A stretch of 64,000 bases of DNA from Butyricicoccus_A sp963601915 (lineage in GTDB: Bacteria > Bacillota > Clostridia > Oscillospirales > Butyricicoccaceae), in contig CAVCGL010000010.1 of assembly GCA_963601915.1 (NCBI GenBank), positions 39,864-103,863 of the forward strand, read 5' to 3'. Shown here in pieces: positions 43,263 through 52,156 of the stretch. Each line of letters begins with the position of its first letter. The stretch's first letter is position 1. The notes under the pieces were generated by a model. It did not search any database. It was not told the origin of the DNA and saw only the letters and a list, made by a program, of their open reading frames with translations. The position numbers and the translations under genes were made by a program.

Positions 43263-43970
43263 GTGAAAAATACGGAGAATACTGTTATACTGGTATCAGC
43301 CGGAAGTATCTCCGGCATGAAGAGTCGACAGACTGCGCAGAGCGAACTGTACGCACGTGCGTTGGCGCGATTGGGCTGTACAGCGGTACATGATGCGGGC
43401 TATGGAGACGCAAGAATTCTGGCACAACGCATGGATGCCTTGGTGTTGTCCGGCGGGGGAGATATTCATCCGCTGTATTATGGGAAGCATTTGACCGGGA
43501 TGGATACCAGTGTCGATCAGCACAGAGATGAACGAGAATGGGAGCTGATGCGCTGGTTTTGTGAAAACAAAAAACCGGTGCTGGGGATCTGCCGCGGCAT
43601 GCAGGTCATTGACGTCTTTTTTGGCGGTACGCTGTTTCGCCATTTAGGAACAGCGCATGTACATGATAACACGCTTCATACGATTATTACCGCGGAGAGC
43701 GGACGGCTGCGCCCACTTTTGGGAGAGAAACTTGCCGTCAATAGCTATCACCATCAGGCGATTCGGACATTGGGAGCCAATCTGCATGTCACAGCGGTCA
43801 GCGATGCGGACGGTGTGATTGAAGCAATCGAACACGATACCTTGCCGGTGATGGCGGTACAGTGGCATCCGGAACGCATGATTGATGGTCTGTGCCAGGA
43901 CGCAGAGGCGGATATGCTGCCGCTGTTTGCGGCATTTCTTACGCTGTCGGCACAGAAAGGAACGACCTAA
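43263..43970 (+). CDS. Class I glutamine amidotransferase-like (PuuD/gamma-Glu-GABA hydrolase type)
   Basis: The 235-residue protein has the nucleophile elbow LGICRGMQVID, the HDNTLHTI region and the catalytic His/Glu in AVQWHPER, as in PuuD-type peptidase C26 enzymes that hydrolyse gamma-glutamyl amides. The GTG start at 43263 follows GAGGAG. It precedes the smr gene by only 3 bp, so the two are cotranscribed, although no link between their functions is known. Confidence 0.87.
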   Translation: MKNTENTVILVSAGSISGMKSRQTAQSELYARALARLGCTAVHDAGYGDARILAQRMDALVLSGGGDIHPLYYGKHLTGMDTSVDQHRDEREWELMRWFCENKKPVLGICRGMQVIDVFFGGTLFRHLGTAHVHDNTLHTIITAESGRLRPLLGEKLAVNSYHHQAIRTLGANLHVTAVSDADGVIEAIEHDTLPVMAVQWHPERMIDGLCQDAEADMLPLFAAFLTLSAQKGTT

Positions 43971-43973
43971 TTT

Positions 43974-44333
43974 ATGGAACAAATACGTCTCATCAATCTG
44001 GAGGACGAGAAACCGACGGTCAAACAGGCCATGGATCGGCTGGAGCTGGAGCTTCGGCTGGCAAAGAAACAGGGTGTCTGTGTCCTGAAAATCATCCATG
44101 GGTTTGGCTCGACGGGAAACGGCGGAAAAATTCGCGTGGCACTGCGCAAGGCGTTGCCGGAGTATCAGAAACGCGGCAAGCTGTGCTTTTTCGTTCCCGG
44201 AGAAAGACTGACGATATTTGAGGAGGAAACACGGAAACTGTTACAGCTGTGTCCGGATTTCCGAAAAGATCACGACATCGACCGGCACAACAACGGCATT
44301 ACCGTTGTTGTGCTGCGAGACAGGAAAGGATGA
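43974..44333 (+). CDS. Smr domain protein
   Basis: The 119-residue protein is a stand-alone Smr-like domain: an N-terminal strand region (IRLINLEDEKPTVKQAMDRL) and the HGFGSTGNGGKIRVALRKAL loop, which corresponds to the HGxG motif of Smr endonucleases. Stand-alone Smr proteins act on nucleic acids. It lacks the MutS2 parts. Closely packed with the genes on both sides. Confidence 0.8.
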   Translation: MEQIRLINLEDEKPTVKQAMDRLELELRLAKKQGVCVLKIIHGFGSTGNGGKIRVALRKALPEYQKRGKLCFFVPGERLTIFEEETRKLLQLCPDFRKDHDIDRHNNGITVVVLRDRKG

Positions 44334-44340
44334 AACAATC

Positions 44341-44685
44341 ATGCTGAATCGAAACAACGATCAAAAAACAGATGTCATCGAACACATGCGGGATGGTGAC
44401 GGTCATGTCATCCGCCGCACGTTGATTGCACCGGAGGATTCCTGCGGAAAATTCAAGATGTGTGCGAAGATTACGCTGGAGCCGGGATGTTCCATTGGTG
44501 AGCACGGCCACCAGCCGGATGCGGAATTCTGTTACATGCTGGAGGGTGAGCTGACAATCTTGGATAACGGCAAGGAACATACCGTATATCCGGGAGATGC
44601 TTGGATGTGCGGCGACGGTGCCGTGCACTACAGCAAAAATACCTCGGATAAGCCGGCAGTTTTTCTTGCCATGGTAGTAGAATAA
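44341..44685 (+). CDS. Cupin domain protein
   Basis: The 114-residue protein has the two cupin motifs: GCSIGEHGHQPDAEFCYMLEG (metal His and Glu) and PGDAWMCGDGAVHYSKN. It probably binds a metal and a small ligand; the substrate is unknown. GAAAGGATG precedes the ATG at 44341. It ends the three-gene operon, with a strong terminator. Confidence 0.9.
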   Translation: MLNRNNDQKTDVIEHMRDGDGHVIRRTLIAPEDSCGKFKMCAKITLEPGCSIGEHGHQPDAEFCYMLEGELTILDNGKEHTVYPGDAWMCGDGAVHYSKNTSDKPAVFLAMVVE

Positions 44686-44689
44686 TAAA

Positions 44690-44720
44690 AAAAGACCGAT
44701 GCGCGATGCATCGGTCTTTT
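44690..44720. terminator. Bidirectional terminator after the cupin gene
   Basis: AAAAGACCGATGC (44690-44702) pairs with GCATCGGTCTTTT (44708-44720), between convergent genes. Confidence 0.92.
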
Positions 44721-44736
44721 GCTGTCTGAAATTGAT

Positions 44737-45555
44737 TTACTTTACGATGTAAACATTTGCGTACTTGACGCCGTTCTTCTTAGCAATGGAATTGTTTGCT
44801 ACGAAGATGTCAATGCGCTTGCCCTTGATGGCGCCGCCGCGGTCCTCTACGGTGTAGGTGCCCCAGCCTTCGATGTAAACCTTGGTGTACATCGGCAGAA
44901 CAGAGGTATCTGCTGCGATCGTGTGGTTGACGCGCGGGGTTCTGCCGGAGGCAGTGGTGCTGTCACCAGCGTAGAAGGTCAGCTTGAAGTTGCCTACCAG
45001 CTGCTTGTTGCTGCTGCTGGTGGTAGGCTGTGTGGTCGTGGTCTGGGAGGTAGACGGCTTGGTAGTGGTCAGGTACTTAGAGGATACATAACCGGTCTTG
45101 CCGTTGACGGAAATCTTTGCCCAGTTGCCGGAAACGCCGGTCTTGGTAGCAACCTGTCCCTTGCTGATGGAGGTGATTACCTTGTAGCTGGTGCTCGGGC
45201 CAGAGCGAACGTTTACTGCGGAAACAGCGTATACGGTGGTGCTTGCTGTGCTTGTGGTAGAAGCGGAAGAAGCAGCGGTTGTGGAAACAGAGCCGGTGGT
45301 CAGATACTTGCTATGTACGTAACCGGTCTTGCCGCCTGCGGTGACCTTGGTCCAGCTGCCGGTCTTGCCAGCGGTGGTCACGGTCTGACCCTTTCCGACA
45401 ACGGAAACAACCTTGTAGCGGTTGCCGGCACCGGAGCGCATGTTTACGTCGGTGGTAGAGGTAGCAGATGCAGCGAATGCACCAGCGGTCAGGGATGCGG
45501 TAACAATAATGCCGGTAGCGGCAACAATAAGATTTCTCTTTAATTTCTGAAACAT
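44737..45555 (-). CDS. Secreted SH3 and 3D-domain cell-wall protein
   Basis: The 272-residue protein has a signal peptide (RNLIVAATGIIVTASLTAGA), two SH3 domains (VNMRSGAGNRYKVVSVV; VNVRSGPSTSYKVITSI) separated by Ser/Thr linkers, and a C-terminal 3D domain with its aspartates (VEDRGGAIKGKRIDIF). 3D domains resemble the MltA-type lytic transglycosylase core, as in YocH. It is probably a wall-remodelling enzyme outside the cell. A run of WalR-like half-sites lies 63-100 bp upstream, matching WalR control of yocH in Bacillus. Confidence 0.88.
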   Translation of the reverse strand: MFQKLKRNLIVAATGIIVTASLTAGAFAASATSTTDVNMRSGAGNRYKVVSVVGKGQTVTTAGKTGSWTKVTAGGKTGYVHSKYLTTGSVSTTAASSASTTSTASTTVYAVSAVNVRSGPSTSYKVITSISKGQVATKTGVSGNWAKISVNGKTGYVSSKYLTTTKPSTSQTTTTQPTTSSSNKQLVGNFKLTFYAGDSTTASGRTPRVNHTIAADTSVLPMYTKVYIEGWGTYTVEDRGGAIKGKRIDIFVANNSIAKKNGVKYANVYIVK

Positions 45556-45617
45556 GTAAGTAACTCCTTTATTACGCGGGGCTGCCGAAGCAGCGGGGTA
45601 TCAATTTGTTATGTTCG

Positions 45618-45655
45618 TGTAACCGTTTGTTACGGTTATGTAACTGAACTGTAAC
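45618..45655. promoter_or_regulatory. Array of four WalR-like half-sites
   Basis: TGTAAC (45618), TGTTAC (45628), TGTAAC (45639) and TGTAAC (45650) are spaced 10, 11 and 11 bp apart, so all face one side of the helix. Two overlapping pairs fit TGTWAH-N5-TGTWAH exactly. Two more inverted copies (GTTACA at 45812 and 45832) lie 20 bp apart further upstream. The region 45,660-45,910 has no gene. Confidence 0.6.
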
Positions 45656-45920
45656 CTATCTTACAGGAACAGCCGCCATTTGTCAAACAATTCTTGGATA
45701 TTTTTTTAATTTCGGGCATTTTGAACAAGAATAAACTGGGAGAATTGGTGAATTTAGCAATAAAACCGGCGAAAATTCGGAAAAATAACAAAAATACACC
45801 GGGGACGAATGGTTACAAAAATCGCGGAACGGTTACAAATCAACGAGCCATTCTGTCGAAAAAATTGACAGGGATGTGAGCGAGAATGCACCCCAATGGG
45901 TGTACATTCAAAAGAAACTG

Positions 45921-45929
45921 TGCTATACT
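45921..45929 (+). promoter_or_regulatory. Extended -10 promoter of rnj
   Basis: TGCTATACT is an extended -10 element; the matching -35 (TGTACA at 45901-45906) is weak. A start near 45,936 gives a leader of about 205 nt. Confidence 0.5.
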
Positions 45930-46020
45930 ATGTAATAGTTTTTGACGTTTGGCTGTTGTGTGTGGACCACAGCAGTTTGAGGATAAAGTAATAGCAAATA
46001 CGATGAATTGAAATTTATTT

Positions 46021-46112
46021 CGCGCGGCAGGCTGCCGAATGAAGCGGAACTGGATTTGCCAGTGCGCTGTTTTGCTGTGCCTGTATCAGAGGCAATGCAT
46101 CCTGCGGGCGCG
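46021..46112 (+). ncRNA. Structured 5' leader of rnj, candidate cis-regulatory RNA
   Basis: The ends of this stretch pair: CGCGC and GCAGG (46021-46031) with CCTGC and GCGCG (46101-46112), leaving a small internal loop. Inside are two hairpins. One has AGCG and ACTGG with CCAGT and CGCT (46043-46068); the other has TGCCT with AGGCA (46078-46094). Together they form a junction-like fold that ends 28 bases before the rnj ATG. No known riboswitch class was recognised. The folding is by eye only. Confidence 0.4.
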
Positions 46113-46140
46113 TTCATGTAAAGGAAAGTGATACGCATTT

Positions 46141-47799
46141 ATGAAAGAAAAACTGAAGATTATACCGTTGGGCGGACTCAATGAGATCGGCAAGAACATG
46201 ACAGTTGTCGAGTATGGACAGGACATTTTTGTCATTGACTGCGGCATGGCGTTTCCGGACAATGATTTGCTGGGCGTTGACTTGGTGATTCCGGATGTCA
46301 CGTATCTGCGTCGGCATAAGAACAAGGTGCGCGGCATTGTCATCACGCATGGCCATGAGGATCACATCGGCGCACTGCCGTATGTGCTCAAGGAGCTGAA
46401 TGTACCGGTTTATTGCACGCGTCTGGTTGCTGGAATCCTGAACTCCAAGTTTGAGGAGCATCGCATGACCAAGCAGGTAAAGATCAACTGCGTCAAGGCG
46501 GGCGATCATATCAAGCTGGGCTGCTTTGACATTGAGCTGATTCATACCAATCATTCGATTGCAGATGCCGTCGCTTTGGCAATCCGCACTCCGCTTGGCA
46601 TGATTATCCACACCGGTGACTTTAAGATTGACCCGACACCGGTATCTGGTGAGATGATTGACCTGACCCGCTTTGGTGAGCTGGGCAAGAAGGGCGTGCT
46701 CGCGCTGATGAGTGATTCGACAAACGTCGAGCGTCCGGGCTATACACCAAGTGAGAGAGAAGTCGGCAAGACGTTTGAAGCGCAGTTCAAGGGCTGCGAT
46801 CAGCGAATTATCGTTGCCACGTTTGCCTCCAACATCTATCGTGTACAGCAGGTTGTAGATGCTGCGCATCACAACGGCAGAAAGGTTGCGATCTGCGGTC
46901 GAAGCATGGAGAATATCTCCAATGTAGCGATGGAACTGGGGTATCTCAATGTGCCGAAGAATGTGCTCATTGATATTTCCGAGGTGAACCGGTATCCAAA
47001 GAGCAAGGTTGTTGTTTTGTGCACCGGTTCGCAGGGCGAGGCAATGAGTGCGCTGTATCGTATGGCGTTCTCCAGCCATAAGCAGGTGGACGTCGGCGCA
47101 GGCGATAAGGTCATTATTTCTGCGTCTGCGATTCCGGGCAACGAAACGTCGGTCACCAAGATGATTAACGAGCTGAGCAAGAAGGGCGCAGAAGTCATCT
47201 ACGACCGCTCCGCGATTATTCACGTTTCCGGTCATGCCTGCCAGGAAGAGCTGAAGCTGATGCTGTCGCTGATTAAGCCGAAGTACTTTATTCCGGTACA
47301 CGGTGAGTATCGTATGCTGCGCCGTCATGGCGAGTTGGCGGTACAGACCGGCGTGCATCCGCGCCGTGTCATCATCACGGACATCGGACGCCCGGTAGAG
47401 ATTACCGCAAAGTCTGCGCGTCTTGCCAATCCGGTTCCGTCCGGCAAGGTGCTGGTTGACGGTCTGGGCATTGGTGATGTCGGTACGGCTGTGCTGCGCG
47501 ACAGAAAGCATCTGTCCGAAGATGGTCTGCTTGTTGTTGTTGTGACCTTGGACAGCGAGAGCGGCATTGTTATCGCAGGTCCGGACATTGTCTCCCGCGG
47601 CTTTATTTATGTGAAGGAGGCAGAGGATCTCATGGAAGAGCTGCGCCGCATTTCTCAGCGTGCGCTGGATCGCTGCTTGGATGATAACGTCCGCGATTGG
47701 ACGACCATCAAGGCGAATGTCAAAAACGATCTGTCTGAGTTCCTCTATCGCAAGACCAAGAGAAGCCCGATGATCCTTCCGGTCATCATGGAAATTTAA
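46141..47799 (+). CDS. rnj: Ribonuclease J
   Basis: The 552-residue metallo-beta-lactamase/beta-CASP nuclease has GGLNEIGKNM at the start, the zinc motif HGHEDHIGALPY, HTGDFKIDPTP, MSDSTNVERPG and the C-terminal region of RNase J (VHGEYRMLRRHG; SRGFIYVKEAEDLM). It degrades and matures mRNA and rRNA from the 5' end. AAAGGAAAG precedes the ATG. It is a single gene with a long, structured leader and its own terminator. Confidence 0.96.
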   Translation: MKEKLKIIPLGGLNEIGKNMTVVEYGQDIFVIDCGMAFPDNDLLGVDLVIPDVTYLRRHKNKVRGIVITHGHEDHIGALPYVLKELNVPVYCTRLVAGILNSKFEEHRMTKQVKINCVKAGDHIKLGCFDIELIHTNHSIADAVALAIRTPLGMIIHTGDFKIDPTPVSGEMIDLTRFGELGKKGVLALMSDSTNVERPGYTPSEREVGKTFEAQFKGCDQRIIVATFASNIYRVQQVVDAAHHNGRKVAICGRSMENISNVAMELGYLNVPKNVLIDISEVNRYPKSKVVVLCTGSQGEAMSALYRMAFSSHKQVDVGAGDKVIISASAIPGNETSVTKMINELSKKGAEVIYDRSAIIHVSGHACQEELKLMLSLIKPKYFIPVHGEYRMLRRHGELAVQTGVHPRRVIITDIGRPVEITAKSARLANPVPSGKVLVDGLGIGDVGTAVLRDRKHLSEDGLLVVVVTLDSESGIVIAGPDIVSRGFIYVKEAEDLMEELRRISQRALDRCLDDNVRDWTTIKANVKNDLSEFLYRKTKRSPMILPVIMEI

Positions 47800-47831
47800 A
47801 TTTCGCTAGCTTTATCCAAATAAAAAACGAT

Positions 47832-47870
47832 GCGCTGATGCCGTCTGTTGTGGACGGTATCAGCGCTTTT
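47832..47870 (+). terminator. Terminator after rnj
   Basis: GCGCTGATGCCGTC (47832-47845) pairs with GACGGTATCAGCGC (47853-47866), then Ts. Confidence 0.9.
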
Positions 47871-47919
47871 ATGTTATACTGTAGTTGGTTTCAATTGGTG
47901 ACAAGAGAGGAGACATATC

Positions 47920-48705
47920 ATGACGATACAAATAGGTATTCTGGGAACAGGACAGATTTCTTCCGCCCTTGTCACAGGCTTTTGCACGGATGATGCATCC
48001 AAGCAAAAGCTGCATTTCTATCTTTCGCCGCGCAATGCACAAAAGGCAGCCGCGCTGGCACAGCAGTTTCCGGAACAGGTGACCGTGTGTGCCTCTAACC
48101 AAGAGGTGCTTGACCGGGCAAAAGACTGGATCATATTGGCCCTGCTGCCGCGAGATACCCAACGGATTCTACAGGAGCTGCGATTTGCACCGGAGCAGAA
48201 GATTGTGTCGCTCATCAGCGATCATCCGATGCAGGATATTGCCCGATGGACGGGAACGAGGGCAAAAGCCATTTGCATGGTGCCGCTTCCGTTTGCCGCC
48301 ATGCATATCGGCCCGATTGCTTATTGTCCGGCAGATGCAGAGATTCGAGAGCTGTTTGCACCGCTGGGTCAGCTGATTGAGCTGAGCGATGAGCAGGCGC
48401 TCAATACGATATTGACGCTGACCTCACTCATGAGTCCGTTTTATTTGCTGATCCATCATGCGGCGGAGTGGGGAAAACAAAACGGTATGACAGATCGCGC
48501 CGCTGTCGATTATATGACGTCGTTTTTTGAGGCGCTGTCTGTGATGGCGCGGCAGGCGCCGAACAGCGCTGCGGTTGCCGAGCTGTGCTATGATACGACC
48601 GAAGGCGGACTCAATGAGAGTGCCTATCGGTATATCACCCAGCAAGGCGGGTATGACATTTGGATGCAGGCGTTAGAGCAAGTCAAGCGGCGATTGCAGA
48701 AATAA
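47920..48705 (+). CDS. Pyrroline-5-carboxylate reductase-like NAD(P)-binding protein
   Basis: The 261-residue protein has an N-terminal Rossmann motif (IGILGTGQISSALVTGF) and the overall layout of the ProC/F420-dependent reductase family. The C-terminal helical domain diverges from true ProC: it lacks the DxVTSPGGTT signature and has ELCYDTTEGGLNESAYR instead. Its substrate may therefore differ from P5C. GAGAGGAG precedes the ATG. It is monocistronic with a strong terminator. Confidence 0.75.
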   Translation: MTIQIGILGTGQISSALVTGFCTDDASKQKLHFYLSPRNAQKAAALAQQFPEQVTVCASNQEVLDRAKDWIILALLPRDTQRILQELRFAPEQKIVSLISDHPMQDIARWTGTRAKAICMVPLPFAAMHIGPIAYCPADAEIRELFAPLGQLIELSDEQALNTILTLTSLMSPFYLLIHHAAEWGKQNGMTDRAAVDYMTSFFEALSVMARQAPNSAAVAELCYDTTEGGLNESAYRYITQQGGYDIWMQALEQVKRRLQK

Positions 48706-48710
48706 GAAAA

Positions 48711-48743
48711 CAGCGGCAGGGGACGATGCATCCTCTGCCGCTG
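48711..48743. terminator. Bidirectional terminator
   Basis: CAGCGGCAGGGGA (48711-48723) pairs with TCCTCTGCCGCTG (48731-48743) between convergent genes. Confidence 0.85.
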
Positions 48744-48750
48744 CTGTTTG

Positions 48751-49638
48751 TTATGCGTGAGTTTCTCCCTGTTTGGGCGCATTGCGCAGGAACTCGCTGA
48801 TGTTGAGTCCGGCGATGGCGCCGTCTGCCACGGCCTTGGCGATTTGCAGGACACCGCCGACACAGTCGCCAGCGGCAAACAGACCGGGAACATTGGTCTG
48901 ATAACTGCGGTCTACCTTGACATCTGAGCCGTCCATGATGACGCCCATGCGTCCGGCAAAGTCCGCTGCAGAAGCAACACCCTGCGCCAAGAACAGGCCA
49001 TCAATCGGATACAGCTGCTTTTCGGTCTGCACACCGGACAGCATACCGAAATCATCTGTGCGCAGTTCTGTAATTGGCTCTGTGATAATGGGAATATCCG
49101 ATGGAATCTTGTTGGTGGTAATGGTTGCACCGTTTGTGAACAGACAAAGATGCTCTGTCAGCGGGCGCAGATGCTCCAGCTCGGCAACGGCATGGTCGCC
49201 GCTGCCGACAACAGCGAGCGAGCGTCCGCGCATCAGAAAGCCGTCACACTGGGCGCAATGGCTGACACCGTAGCCGATGAGATGATCGGCGTGCAGATTG
49301 GAGGCGATGCGCTGTTTTCCGGTCGCCAGCAGGACGGTACGTGCCGTGTAGCTGTTGCCGGAGGAGGTGTTGATGATAAATCCATTGGATTCACGGATGG
49401 AAACTACTTCGTCACTGATGACTTCAATGCCAAGCCGCTCGACCTGCACCAGACCGCGGCGGAACAGTTCATCGCCGCTGACCGGTTCGGCCAGACCGAA
49501 ATAATTTTCAATGCGGTGGCTTTGACCGAGAGCACCGGAATCTCGACCGATCACAAGCGGGGTATAGCCTGCGCGTCGAACATACAGAGCAGCAGAGAGA
49601 CCTGCTGGGCCTTTTCCGATGATAATACAATCTTTCAT
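48751..49638 (-). CDS. Thioredoxin reductase-like FAD/NAD(P) oxidoreductase
   Basis: The 295-residue flavoprotein has an FAD-binding N terminus (DCIIIGKGPAGLSAALYV), an NAD(P) site (LAVVGSGDHAVAELEHL), the redox pair in SHCAQCDGF and the C-terminal FAD motif (GLFAAGDCVGG). The dithiol is CAQC rather than the common CATC, and no thioredoxin gene is adjacent, so the partner is uncertain. The start (complement 49636-49638) follows AAGGAG. It lies 40 bp after birA and may be cotranscribed with it. Confidence 0.88.
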   Translation of the reverse strand: MKDCIIIGKGPAGLSAALYVRRAGYTPLVIGRDSGALGQSHRIENYFGLAEPVSGDELFRRGLVQVERLGIEVISDEVVSIRESNGFIINTSSGNSYTARTVLLATGKQRIASNLHADHLIGYGVSHCAQCDGFLMRGRSLAVVGSGDHAVAELEHLRPLTEHLCLFTNGATITTNKIPSDIPIITEPITELRTDDFGMLSGVQTEKQLYPIDGLFLAQGVASAADFAGRMGVIMDGSDVKVDRSYQTNVPGLFAAGDCVGGVLQIAKAVADGAIAGLNISEFLRNAPKQGETHA

Positions 49639-49678
49639 GAAAATAAAACTCCTTGATATAAATAGGGAACACAGAAAG

Positions 49679-50668
49679 TCAGCGCAATTGATCCGGTAGC
49701 CGGATACTGATTTCTCCGGCAACCAAGGTGCTGCGCTGTCCGTTCTGCTCGATGATAAGATGGCCGTTGGAATCAATACCGACAGCGATTGCTTCCTCGC
49801 GCTTGTCAAAACGAATGACCGTGATGGGCTGACCGAGGAAGTGAATAAACGAACGATAGCGGTCGATGAGTGCCTCGGTCTGTCCGGAAGCAATGAGATC
49901 ACAGCACGATTCCATGTGATTGAAAAACGATGCCGCGAGTGCATTGCGGCGCACCGGATGCGGAGCGAAATCTTCCAGACAACCGGCAATCTCTGCGATT
50001 TCCGGCGCAAGACCGCTTGCGGGGGTGCGGACATTGATGCCAATGCCGACAATGGCATAGGAAAGTTGTCCGGTTTCCGCTTCGACAGATGCTTCTGTCA
50101 AAATACCGCACAGCTTTTTGCCATACATGAGAACGTCATTGACCCACTTGATGTCTGGGGTAAAATCAGCAGTTTCTGCGATTGCTTCACAGGCGGCAAT
50201 TGCCGCGCCGACGGTCAGCAAATGAATGCGCTCCAGCGGAATCTTGGGACGCAGAAGCAGACTCATATAGATACCGCTGCCGGAAGGAGACAGAAAATTT
50301 CGTCCCAATCTGCCGCGTCCGGCAGTTTGACAATCGGCGACAGCGGCATAGCCGTTTGGCAAGTCAGCAGCCCGCTGTTTGAGATAATTATTGGTGGAAT
50401 CGACAGTGGAAAGCACACAGAGATTTCGTGCGGCATATTGCGTTGTCAGCTCCATGGCAATACCGGCTTCCGACAGCGCATCACTTGCTTCGTCTAAGCG
50501 ATAGCCCTCACCGGCTGTAGAGGTAATCGGAAACCCCATCTCGCGCAGAGAGGAAACAGCCTTCCATATCGCTGTGCGGGAAACGCCCAATTCTCGTGCC
50601 AATGTGCCGCCGGAGATCAGCTCTCCGCGGTGTTCTTCCAGTGTGCGAAGCACGTCATCTCGAACCAT
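49679..50668 (-). CDS. birA: Bifunctional biotin-protein ligase/repressor
   Basis: The 329-residue protein has an N-terminal winged helix (GGTLARELGVSRTAIWKAVSS) and the ligase core with GRGRLGRNFLSPSGSGIYMS (biotin loop), KWVNDVLMYGKKLCGIL and a C-terminal SH3-like domain. It attaches biotin to carboxylases and represses biotin genes. The ATG (complement 50666-50668) follows GAAAGGATG; the frame is open further upstream but has no ribosome site. Confidence 0.95.
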   Translation of the reverse strand: MVRDDVLRTLEEHRGELISGGTLARELGVSRTAIWKAVSSLREMGFPITSTAGEGYRLDEASDALSEAGIAMELTTQYAARNLCVLSTVDSTNNYLKQRAADLPNGYAAVADCQTAGRGRLGRNFLSPSGSGIYMSLLLRPKIPLERIHLLTVGAAIAACEAIAETADFTPDIKWVNDVLMYGKKLCGILTEASVEAETGQLSYAIVGIGINVRTPASGLAPEIAEIAGCLEDFAPHPVRRNALAASFFNHMESCCDLIASGQTEALIDRYRSFIHFLGQPITVIRFDKREEAIAVGIDSNGHLIIEQNGQRSTLVAGEISIRLPDQLR

Positions 50669-50792
50669 CCAATCATCCTTTCGGGTCTTTTTTAGCTTTT
50701 TCTTATTGTAATACAGATCTTGACGCAGTACAATAGATTTTACTTGGAAACGAGGAAAATTCATCAATCCGGTCGAAGAAATGAGGAAAAAT

Positions 50793-51587
50793 ATGGCAAG
50801 CACAAGCGAGAGTATCCATAGCATCGCACGCACGCAGGAGGAACGCATTTTGCTCACGCAAATCGCGCAGAAGGCGGAGACCTGCCGCGAGAAATGCTAT
50901 TTAACGTATACCAAATTTTTAGATATGCATGAAGCGGCATTGGCAGATCGGCTGCTGCGCAGCTTGGGAGAACACGGCATCTTCTGGGGCGGATACGAGC
51001 AGGCGGAACGCCGCATTCTCTTTTTTGTGCCGGACTGGATGGACGCTGTGCCGACAGAGGGAGAGGATTGTCCCATCACGGCCATTCGCTGTCTGCGGAG
51101 CAAAAATGATGCGCTGACCCATCGAGATTATTTGGGATCTCTGATGGGCTTGGGACTGCGGCGCGACGGCATCGGAGATATTTTGGTGAGTGACCACGGC
51201 GCAGATATTCTGGTATTCAAGGACATTGCGCCGTATCTGCTGATGCATTACAGCCAAGCGGGACGCAAGCATTTACAGACAGAAGAGATTTCGCTGACGG
51301 ATTTGGTCATGCCGGAGGAAAAGATCACCATGCTGCGCGATACCGTCGCTTCCATGCGGCTGGATGCGGTCACAGCATCGCTGTTTCGCATATCGCGCGC
51401 CAAAGCGGCGGATGCAATCCGCGCAGGAAAAGTGTTTGTCAATCAGCAGGAATGTATCCGGACAGACAAAGAAATCGCGCCGCATGACCGCATTACGCTG
51501 CGCGGCACAGGGCGCGGAGAAGTCGAGGAAATATTGGGAGAGAGCAAAAAGGGACGTATTGTATTGTCGTTGAAACGATTCGGATAA
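50793..51587 (+). CDS. ylmH: YlmH family S4-domain RNA-binding protein
   Basis: The 264-residue protein has the YlmH N-terminal domain (FFVPDWMDAVPTEGEDCPIT; GDILVSDHGADILVFKDIA) and a C-terminal S4 RNA-binding domain (LDAVTASLFRISRAKAADAI; AGKVFVNQQECI). YlmH-type proteins are linked to ribosome rescue and to cell-division gene clusters. Here it stands alone rather than beside ftsZ or divIVA genes. ATG 50793 follows GAGGA; ATG 50781 is a possible alternative adding four residues. Confidence 0.9.
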   Translation: MASTSESIHSIARTQEERILLTQIAQKAETCREKCYLTYTKFLDMHEAALADRLLRSLGEHGIFWGGYEQAERRILFFVPDWMDAVPTEGEDCPITAIRCLRSKNDALTHRDYLGSLMGLGLRRDGIGDILVSDHGADILVFKDIAPYLLMHYSQAGRKHLQTEEISLTDLVMPEEKITMLRDTVASMRLDAVTASLFRISRAKAADAIRAGKVFVNQQECIRTDKEIAPHDRITLRGTGRGEVEEILGESKKGRIVLSLKRFG

Positions 51588-51679
51588 TTCCCAAAAAATC
51601 TGCTGTTTAAAATTTTTGTTATTGCAGGAATACGTGAAATATGTTATACTAATAGTAACAATAAAGAGGAGGCGGCAAA

Positions 51680-52081
51680 ATGGGAAGACAGCCGAATATG
51701 ACAGATGCACCGGAGCGCAGCGGTTCCGTGCAGGGATTAGAAGAAAATCTCAAAAAGGCAGTATCTGAAATGCTTGTTCTGTTTTTGCTCAACGAGAGAG
51801 AGATGTACATCGGTGAGATTCCAGAAGAGCTGAAACGGCGCAGCAATGGAAAATTCCATATTGTGTTCCCGTACTCGGTGATTTACCGCATGGTTAAATT
51901 TGAATATATTGACGAGCTGAAAAAGCGCGTGGCACCGGACGGCAGAAAGCGTCAGTATTACGGTATCACGCAAAAAGGCAGAGAGTATCTGGTGCAGCTG
52001 ACCGACACTTTTGGACAGTTTATGCAGTGCATTGAACTGATTTTGCAGTCGGAAGGCGCAAAAGAAGCAGAAGAAAATTGA
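51680..52081 (+). CDS. PadR family transcriptional regulator
   Basis: The 133-residue protein has a PadR-type winged helix (AVSEMLVLFLLNEREMYIGE; FPYSVIYRMVKFEYIDELKK; RKRQYYGITQKGREYLVQL) and a short dimerisation helix. PadR proteins repress genes for membrane or stress functions in response to small molecules. AAAGAGGAGG precedes the ATG. No obvious target gene is adjacent except the sigma island downstream, separated by a terminator. Confidence 0.88.
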   Translation: MGRQPNMTDAPERSGSVQGLEENLKKAVSEMLVLFLLNEREMYIGEIPEELKRRSNGKFHIVFPYSVIYRMVKFEYIDELKKRVAPDGRKRQYYGITQKGREYLVQLTDTFGQFMQCIELILQSEGAKEAEEN

Positions 52082-52104
52082 TACAAGAGAAAATATTTGG
52101 ATAG

Positions 52105-52139
52105 ATTTCCCGATTCCTGAGAGTCGGGAAATTTTTTTT
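52105..52139 (+). terminator. Terminator after padR
   Basis: TTTCCCGA (52106-52113) pairs with TCGGGAAA (52124-52131), then eight Ts. A diverged copy of this hairpin precedes the second promoter at 53,434. Confidence 0.88.
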
Positions 52140-52156
52140 GCAAATTTGCGAAAATG

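Noticed and set aside
45556..45700. Possible c-di-AMP (ydaO) riboswitch before the 3D-domain gene
   Set aside because: Such genes often have one, but the expected conserved segments are absent; the region is dominated by GTTAC repeats and a simple hairpin.
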